Assembly (NCBI GenBank): GCA_036971475.1
Contig: JBAIZL010000002.1
Location: 329,029,145-329,093,144 of the forward strand
DNA: 64,000 nt
Source: Prosapia bicincta
Taxonomy: Eukaryota; Arthropoda; Insecta; Hemiptera; Cercopidae
Direction: 5' to 3'
The stretch's first letter is position 1; every line of letters starts with the position of its first letter. Below are positions 1-64,000 of the stretch, in pieces. Position numbers and translations under genes: made by a program. The notes beneath the pieces were generated by a model. It made no database searches. It worked only from the letters and a program-made list of their open reading frames with translations, and had not been told where the DNA came from.

Positions 1-1560
1 ATCGATATCTTAAGGGTAGGGGAAGTGGCGGGTGTGCACTTTCTTTTTTGACGACTACCCCATACGAGATAACATTGATCATGACGGGTTATAGGTCATC
101 AGTTTAGGTAGTTGAGGTTAAAATGATAGGGAGGTATCTGAGGTCCGCGCCTCTGTGGGGTGTATTTGCAACCCCATTTTCCGTAGGGATGTGCAGGTCT
201 GAGCAGGTGCAGGTTGTGGCTTTTTGGTTGTTTTTTTCCCTTTATAAAAGCTAGGAAATACCCACGACAGAGCATGCAGGAGCTCCGAGACTAACCTTAT
301 GGTAAGAGATATTGGAGTTATTATTATTTCCCCTCTACACATAACGGTTAGGAATGCAAGTGTCTAGATAACAATAAACTTGTATATTTGCTACACACAG
401 TATTAGGCGTTACAGAGAATCAACCTTGTTATACGGTACACCTGTAAACAGACATAGAGTTCGGTGTACTGATACTCATACTCTTCACACATCTCCCTCC
501 TGCGGAAGCGCCTGCAGCAGCTCGCCCGTGTGTTGCGTGTCCGTCAGGCGTAAGCCTACCGAGCGCCTGAAATGTGATAGGCCGCTTCCCGCACAGACTG
601 TTGACTATTTGAACTTAGTGTAAATGTTGTTCATTTGAACTTCGCGTATGTTGGTCGGTTAAACTTAGCGTAAGACAGTTGTTTAGTTGAAACGTTGGTC
701 GTTTGATCTAACCAATCATTTTTAGGCAATTTTATATATTATTTAAAACAACCCTTGGGGTGACCCCACCCCCTCATCGAACCAACATACACCCCATACA
801 CAACTTTTTCTTAGGTTAGGACACTAGAGCGAGACGCCATCTTGTTCCCGCACTTATGGGCGCTGCCATCTTGTTCCCGCGCTTATGGGCGCCCGCATCT
901 TGTTCCCGCGCTTATGGGCGCTGCCATCTTGTTCCCGCCATCTTGGAAAGGGGTGGGGGTAACAAATCCGGCTTTCCTATTGGCTCCCGCCCAAGTGAGC
1001 CGTCTACCCTGTAGCCTTCTCTACTTATATATATATATATACATGGGCGCCAACTCCATAAGGTCTGGGTGGACTCAAGCCCCCCCCAAAAAAACATTGG
1101 GTGGGCACAGCTCCCCCAAAATTTCAAAGGATTAAAGCATCTATGAAGTATTTGGAAAAGGAAAGTGTTTTAAATTACAGTAGAATATTCTTGACATCTT
1201 TAATTTATTATGTAAAATTTTCATAAAACGTGTTTACAATTGATGGTTAGTTACAATTGATGGAAAGCATTATAAAAGAAACACCGAAACTCGTAGCTCT
1301 ATTGTCGCCAATCAGCAAGATAGAAATAGATTGTCTACGTGACTTTTGTCAAGGTCACTGCGTTGAAGGCATTACTGCCCGGCTGAACTAGGGGATGAGT
1401 TACCGACACCTGTTCCTAGCGTGCTCTGACAACTAACAAACTGACCTATTATTCTTGGTTTTTAGTTTTTACTTCCGCGGCAGTCGGCTCTTGCAATCAG
1501 TTCCGTTTGCACATAGTTCTGCACATAACGTTTCGTTATGTTGATGTGATTTAGTGTGAG
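1..1560. other. Intergenic or distal intron; no gene seen
   Basis: No exon or transposase could be recognised. The GC-richer part (480-1130) contains short repeats: GAACTTAGTGTAAATGTT-like units at about 600-690, a 31-bp tandem repeat at 830-945 and a small TA run at 1026-1043. It may belong to the 5' side of the hAT relic that follows, or to the next intron of unc-13. Confidence 0.5.
830..945. repeat. GC-rich 31-bp short tandem repeat
   Basis: About three and a half copies of a unit of the form CGCCATCTTGTTCCCGCGCTTATGGG, with small differences between copies. It stands out by base composition in an AT-rich window. No coding meaning is apparent. Confidence 0.8.
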
Positions 1561-1596
1561 CAGTGAATAGCAAAAAGTGAATTATTGTGACACTAT

Positions 1597-2354
1597 ATGG
1601 ATAAGTTTGTATTTATAAAGGCACGTGTTGATGGGATCGCAACTCCACTTCCAGCACTGGAATTACCTGTACCTGGAACATCTGCCAGTACCAACTTAGA
1701 TTTGAGCAGCAACCAAAAGATCGTCGGTAAGGGAAGATCCTTTTAGAAATCTTGGTTGACTAAATATTCTTGGTTAGATTATGTAGTACAAACTGATAAA
1801 GGATTTTGTAAAGTGTGCAAAGAGGCAGAAAGAAAGGACTTATAAAATTTACTTTAAAGAAAGAAGATGCGTTTACTTCTGCCGGCTTTTCAAACTGGAA
1901 AAGGGCCTTGGAAAAGTTTCGCATTCATGAAACTACAAATGTACACAAGGAAGGTGTTCTTAAATTGTCAACTTTTTCAAACTCAAGCGTAGCTTCCCAG
2001 TTGAATAAGCAAATGAATAATGATATGAAAAAATCCCGTTTAGCGCTAACTGCTATTTTCACAGCTTTGAAATTGCTATGCCGACAAGGGCTAGCAATTA
2101 GCAGCGAGCATAGAGATATAAACTCAAATTTTTTGCAACTATTGGAACTAAGGAAAGAAGATGCCCCAGAATTAAAAGACTGGCTAAATCGTTCGGGTTA
2201 TAAATGGACATCCCACAATATTCAGAACGAAATAATTGATTTGGTAGGTCAGTCTGTTTTGCGCTCGATCTTAGCTAAAATTAAGAAATGTGAACTCTTT
2301 TCAATAATGGTGGATGAAACTTGCTTATTTCAGAATTTTGTTACTTATAATTAA
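1597..2354 (+). pseudogene. Broken hAT-family (ZMYM1-like) transposase, 5' part only
   Basis: An ATG at 1597 starts MDKFVFIKARVDGIAT; the frame meets an in-frame TAG near 1744, continues as the zinc-finger-like WLDYVVQTDKGFCKVC, then is shifted by one base near 1815-1845. The second frame reads KFTLKKEDAFTSAGFSNWKR and runs to IKKCELFSIMVDETC before ending in unrelated AT-rich DNA. The layout (zinc-finger CxxC, FxNWKRALEKF, then the first catalytic Asp block VDET) is that of hAT transposases of the zinc finger MYM-1-like type. The C-terminal half, including the hAT dimerisation region, is missing. Confidence 0.75.
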
Positions 2355-2454
2355 AATAAACGCCTTCAAATAAATTTTAAATTTATTTGCCGTCACGGGC
2401 AGCTACGTGCCAGGTTTCGTAACACAAAAAGCGCCAGCGAAACGGTTAATAATC

Positions 2455-2579
2455 AATGATACTTATATCAATCAGTTGGCAAAAAACCACTAATTACTGT
2501 ATTATTCATCAGACGAGTAGTATTGTACACAATACAGTAAGTAGTAGTTTTTTGCCAAGTGATTGAAATAAGTATCATT
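2455..2579. repeat. Foldback element with about 50-bp arms
   Basis: Left arm 2455-2505 and right arm 2530-2579 are imperfect inverted copies (ATGATACTTAT..CAATCA.TTGGCAAAAAACCACTA). The minus strand has CTGATGA at 2513-2507 in the loop. The TTGGCAAAAAACCACTACTTACTG core is shared with the foldback at 17295-17455 and the half copies near 28.9 and 47.95 kb. Confidence 0.8.
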
Positions 2580-2924
2580 GTTTATAAAAACCTCAAGATA
2601 AACAAATCAAAAACAACTAGGTTAATAATCTTTTGGCAAGTACAAAGACAGTCTAAAAATGCTTCTAAGAGCTCTTGAAATTTTAAAATTTTCTGGGGCC
2701 TCGGATTCCCCAGAATAATTGAGCCCCCCCAAAGTTTTTTAAAAGTCAGCGCACATGTTATATATATATATAATTAATGATGGGTCGATCCCAAAATTTT
2801 ACCAATTTCGATACTGATGCCTTTACCAAGAAATCTATTCCTGATTCTTGATTCCAAATACCACATTTACCAACCCAATAAGTTGTTATAGTGCTAGTGT
2901 TACACTCGAGGTTACGCACTAACG

Positions 2925-3165
2925 CAACATTACGTTAAGAGTGATGACAGATATTTTAGCCCCCAATATGTAAATAATAGATCATGTTAGAGTGGCAACG
3001 AATATTTTACCACCCAATGTGTAAATGCAACGCTATTTTAGAGTGGCGATGGATATTTTACGTGTAAACGTGACATTACGTTAGATCGGCGACGGATATT
3101 ATTACCACCGAATGTGCAACATTATGTTAGAGTGCCGACATATATTATACTGCTAAATGTGTACA
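2925..3165. repeat. Degenerate tandem repeat, unit about 60 bp
   Basis: Four to five diverged units of the form TTAGAGTGGCAACGGATATTTTACCACCCAATGTGTAAA..CAACATTACG. Unit boundaries are blurred by indels. No coding content. Confidence 0.65.
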
Positions 3166-3859
3166 TCGGAAGCGCTGGAATCAAGGTATTTGAAATTGAA
3201 AAGAAGGACGTGATGCTCCGCTGTGTTAGTTTTGTGTAGCGTTTGCGAGCTGCTCTATCAGACAACCGCTTCAACAATAGGATTTGTGTTTTGTAGGTTT
3301 GAATTTATATTATTAGGAACATAATTTGATATTTTATAAAACAACATCTATAATTTAGATATACATGTCTGTAACTGAGAACCTAAAGGTTATAGTCTCT
3401 CAGTTCTAATAAACAATACACTGGCAACTAGCACCAGTTGCTAATACCTCAGATCTCATGCAAAATTTATAACATCATTAATGATAGCGAATACGGCAGG
3501 AAATTAACTTATACATCATTCCTTGATTATTGTCGATAATGCTAATTAAATCTACAAATATTATGACTCAGGTACTAGGCATATAATGGCTCCTCTACAT
3601 GGAGTAAGCAATGTCAAACTAAGCGATTTCAGATATAGGTCTTCTATGAGTTGGCTTTTCTTTTTATTTGGCCACAAATACAAGGAGTGCATATTTCTGT
3701 AAAGTATTTAAACCTCTGCATTAAGCTATCATATGACTGGAAATAATATTGTTATCATAATGGCAATATTGTCTATCAAGTAATTTTAACCACATAATGA
3801 AATTAAGCTAATTAGAGCTTAGCTAGTGCAATCAAATCACAAAAGTAAATATTAAGAGT

Positions 3860-4045
3860 CCACTCTAAATCTCAAAACACACTAGTTTATTAACATACAA
3901 ACTAGTTTCGATGATGATGTCACCTTCATCATTGATTGGCTACTCAGTCACTGGTAGCAGTAACCAATCACTGATGAAGGTGAAATTGTCATCAAAACTA
4001 GTGTCTATGTATTAATAAACTAGAGTGTTTTGAGATTTTTAGTGG
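3860..4045. repeat. Foldback element, hammerhead-like apex
   Basis: Inverted arms of about 70-75 bp begin CCACTCTAAATCTCAAAACACACTAG and end in the reverse complement. Near the loop both strands carry a decayed hammerhead pattern: on plus CTGATGA, a short hairpin GGTGA/TCATC and AAAACTAGT; on minus TGATGA and GAAACTAGTT. Each copy misses one or more core bases, so neither is expected to cut. Confidence 0.7.
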
Positions 4046-4108
4046 ATTATTTAAATATTTTCCCTTGTGAATATGATAAAAGCATACAATATTTTACAAA
4101 AGCCTTAC

Positions 4109-62897
<58,789 letters not shown>

Positions 62898-63105
62898 CTG
62901 TAACAACAACACTCGTATTGCATTCAGAGCTGCCTAAAAATTTATATAAACCATTAGTGTACTTAAAAATACTAAACACAAAGTAAACAAACATTTTTAC
63001 ATTTTCTTGATCCCACCAACCAGGGCTTTATCAGGAAGTAATCTTATCTTCAGAAGCGACGACTTAATTAGGAATAAATAATACACATCCTCTACACACA
63101 ACCTC

Positions 63106-63216
63106 TATTCTAGTCTTGTGTACATTTCGGTTACAAAGTAACCATCCTCAGAGACATGACAATGCCTAGTCTGAGGATGGTTATTTGGTAACCAAAATGT
63201 AAACAAGTCTAGAATA
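63106..63216. repeat. Foldback element with hammerhead-like arms
   Basis: Arms of about 46 bp (TATTCTAGTCTTGTGTACAT and its reverse). On minus, CTGAGGA, T, a 6-bp stem GGTTAC/GTAACC with a TTT loop, GAAA and TGTAC follow in the order of a hammerhead (63151-63120). The stem I pairing next to the core is poor. The plus copy (from 63171) has GAAA changed to AAAA. Confidence 0.7.
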
Positions 63217-63353
63217 AAAATATTTGTAAGTATTATTTATTAATATTAAACCACATTAAATTATTTAAAGTAATTAGTGGGATTAAGAAACTTGAAAAGC
63301 TTTAATAAATATATTGAATAGTAACATTGAGAGAGTAAAGCAGATCCAGCGAA

Positions 63354-63513
63354 GCATTAACAGTTACCTCATCGTCCATAGAACTGCCGTTGTGGTCGGG
63401 GGAGGCTTTGGAGGTGACATGAGCTAGGTGGCAGCATTAACAGTTACCTCATCGTCCATAGAACTGCCGTTGTGGTCGGGGGAGGCTTTGGAGGTCACGT
63501 GAGCAAGGTGGCA
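63354..63513. repeat. 80-bp tandem duplication, two copies
   Basis: 63354-63433 and 63434-63513 are identical except for three bases (GGTGACATGAGCTAGG against GGTCACGTGAGCAAGG). Each copy includes the same candidate exon end and donor GACGATGAG|gtaact on minus. As 80 is not a multiple of 3, joining both copies in one exon would shift the frame. Confidence 0.97.
63368..63420 (-). CDS. unc-13: Candidate 5' exon of unc-13 (uncertain)
   Basis: On the minus strand an ATG at 63420-63418 opens 17 codons (MSPPKPPPTTTAVLWTM) and two more bases before a good donor (gtaact at 63367-63362). The leftover AG fits the phase of the next exon at 62897, giving R-HPSDNPFYSN. An in-frame TAG lies 3 bases upstream of the ATG's preceding codon, so this would be a first coding exon of a short isoform. 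A different frame of the same DNA (AHVTSKASPDHNGSSMDDE) is also open but does not fit the next exon's phase. The DNA is the left copy of an 80-bp tandem duplication. No transcript evidence is available here. Confidence 0.35.
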
Positions 63514-64000
63514 GCCGGTAGCAGCTTTTACTTGACAACGCTAAATAATTTCATAAGCTGTTCATGCATGATTTTCAAACATATTTTAAATCAAGCCCCC
63601 CCCTCTATTTACCCCTTGCGTAAAAATAGTGTTTACATAACTCTAATATAGAACCGTTAATAAGAAGAGCCTTGTTTATCAGTAACCAAACAACTAGAAA
63701 TACACTGGTTTCGTAAATTTTTCCAATAGTCAGGGAGAGAATTCGTCCCGCATTTAATGCCAGCTTAACAAGAAGCCAACCTAATTATGCCAGAATAATT
63801 TCATTGCAACTGGCGAGACGGATAGGACCAAGTAAACATCCTTTTTGGTAAACCAACAAACTACACAAAAGCTGCACTAATATATGACAATACTCACAGG
63901 ATTTTCAAACAAAATTGCGTCTGCCCTGTGTATAAGTAAGATCGAAACGCACCACCAACGCAGAGTAGGCACTTCACATAAACTACTGTATTGCTGTATT
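63514..64000. other. Right edge, upstream side of unc-13; no exon identified
   Basis: 487 bp without a clear exon, repeat or promoter motif. A C-rich run at 63596-63603 and otherwise unremarkable sequence. It could be an intron of a long isoform or the 5' flank of a short one. Confidence 0.4.

Overview
The window is a piece of an insect genome. It is AT-rich, intron-dominated and full of transposon debris. Hemiptera would fit the large introns and the type of mobile DNA, but that is only an impression. One conserved protein-coding gene is visible: the minus-strand gene for the synaptic vesicle priming factor UNC-13 (Munc13). I reconstructed 14 constitutive coding exons plus one alternative pair, from position 62897 down to 4109. 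Every junction keeps the reading frame. They encode the region before C1, the C1 domain, the complete C2B domain and roughly the first half of the MUN domain. The rest of MUN and the C2C domain must lie beyond the left edge. The upstream N-terminal part, if this is a long isoform, lies beyond the right edge or starts near 63.4 kb.

The most interesting point about the gene is a pair of 107-nt exons, at 42206-42312 and 37890-37996. They have identical length and phase and encode two versions of the same 35-residue entry into the C2B domain. Skipping both shifts the frame, and including both gives an early stop, so exactly one must be used. One version resembles the vertebrate-type sequence, the other the form I associate with Drosophila.

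Layout, left to right: 1-4108 holds repeats and a broken hAT-like transposase. 4109-16837 holds the MUN exons and the last C2B exon, with a dead mariner relic at 12.5-13.4 kb. 16838-20755 holds several transposon relics and a recognisable mariner with both terminal repeats (19.2-20.5 kb). 20949-24882 is a 3.9-kb hAT element with terminal repeats, an 8-bp target duplication and two TTAA-flanked palindromic MITEs nested inside. 26.5-51.1 kb holds the C2B and C1 exons in long introns. 51.1-62.8 kb is an 11.7-kb intron carrying a 117-122-bp tandem array and a roughly 6.6-kb array of about 44 monomers of a 147-148-bp satellite. 62.8-64.0 kb has the 5'-most exon and an 80-bp tandem duplication that duplicates a splice donor.

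A second theme is a scattered set of foldback (inverted-repeat) elements. At 40765-41333 the two arms carry the end of a Penelope-like retroelement reading frame. Near the outer end of that frame lies a complete hammerhead-ribozyme core (complement 40837-40880). A sister foldback at 25374-25596 has two near-complete cores. Several sequence-unrelated foldbacks (3.9, 6.1, 17.4, 35.8 and 63.1 kb) have decayed versions of the same core near their apex. The PLE-hammerhead link is known from other animals; its recurrence in head-to-head foldbacks within one gene is the observation I would follow up.
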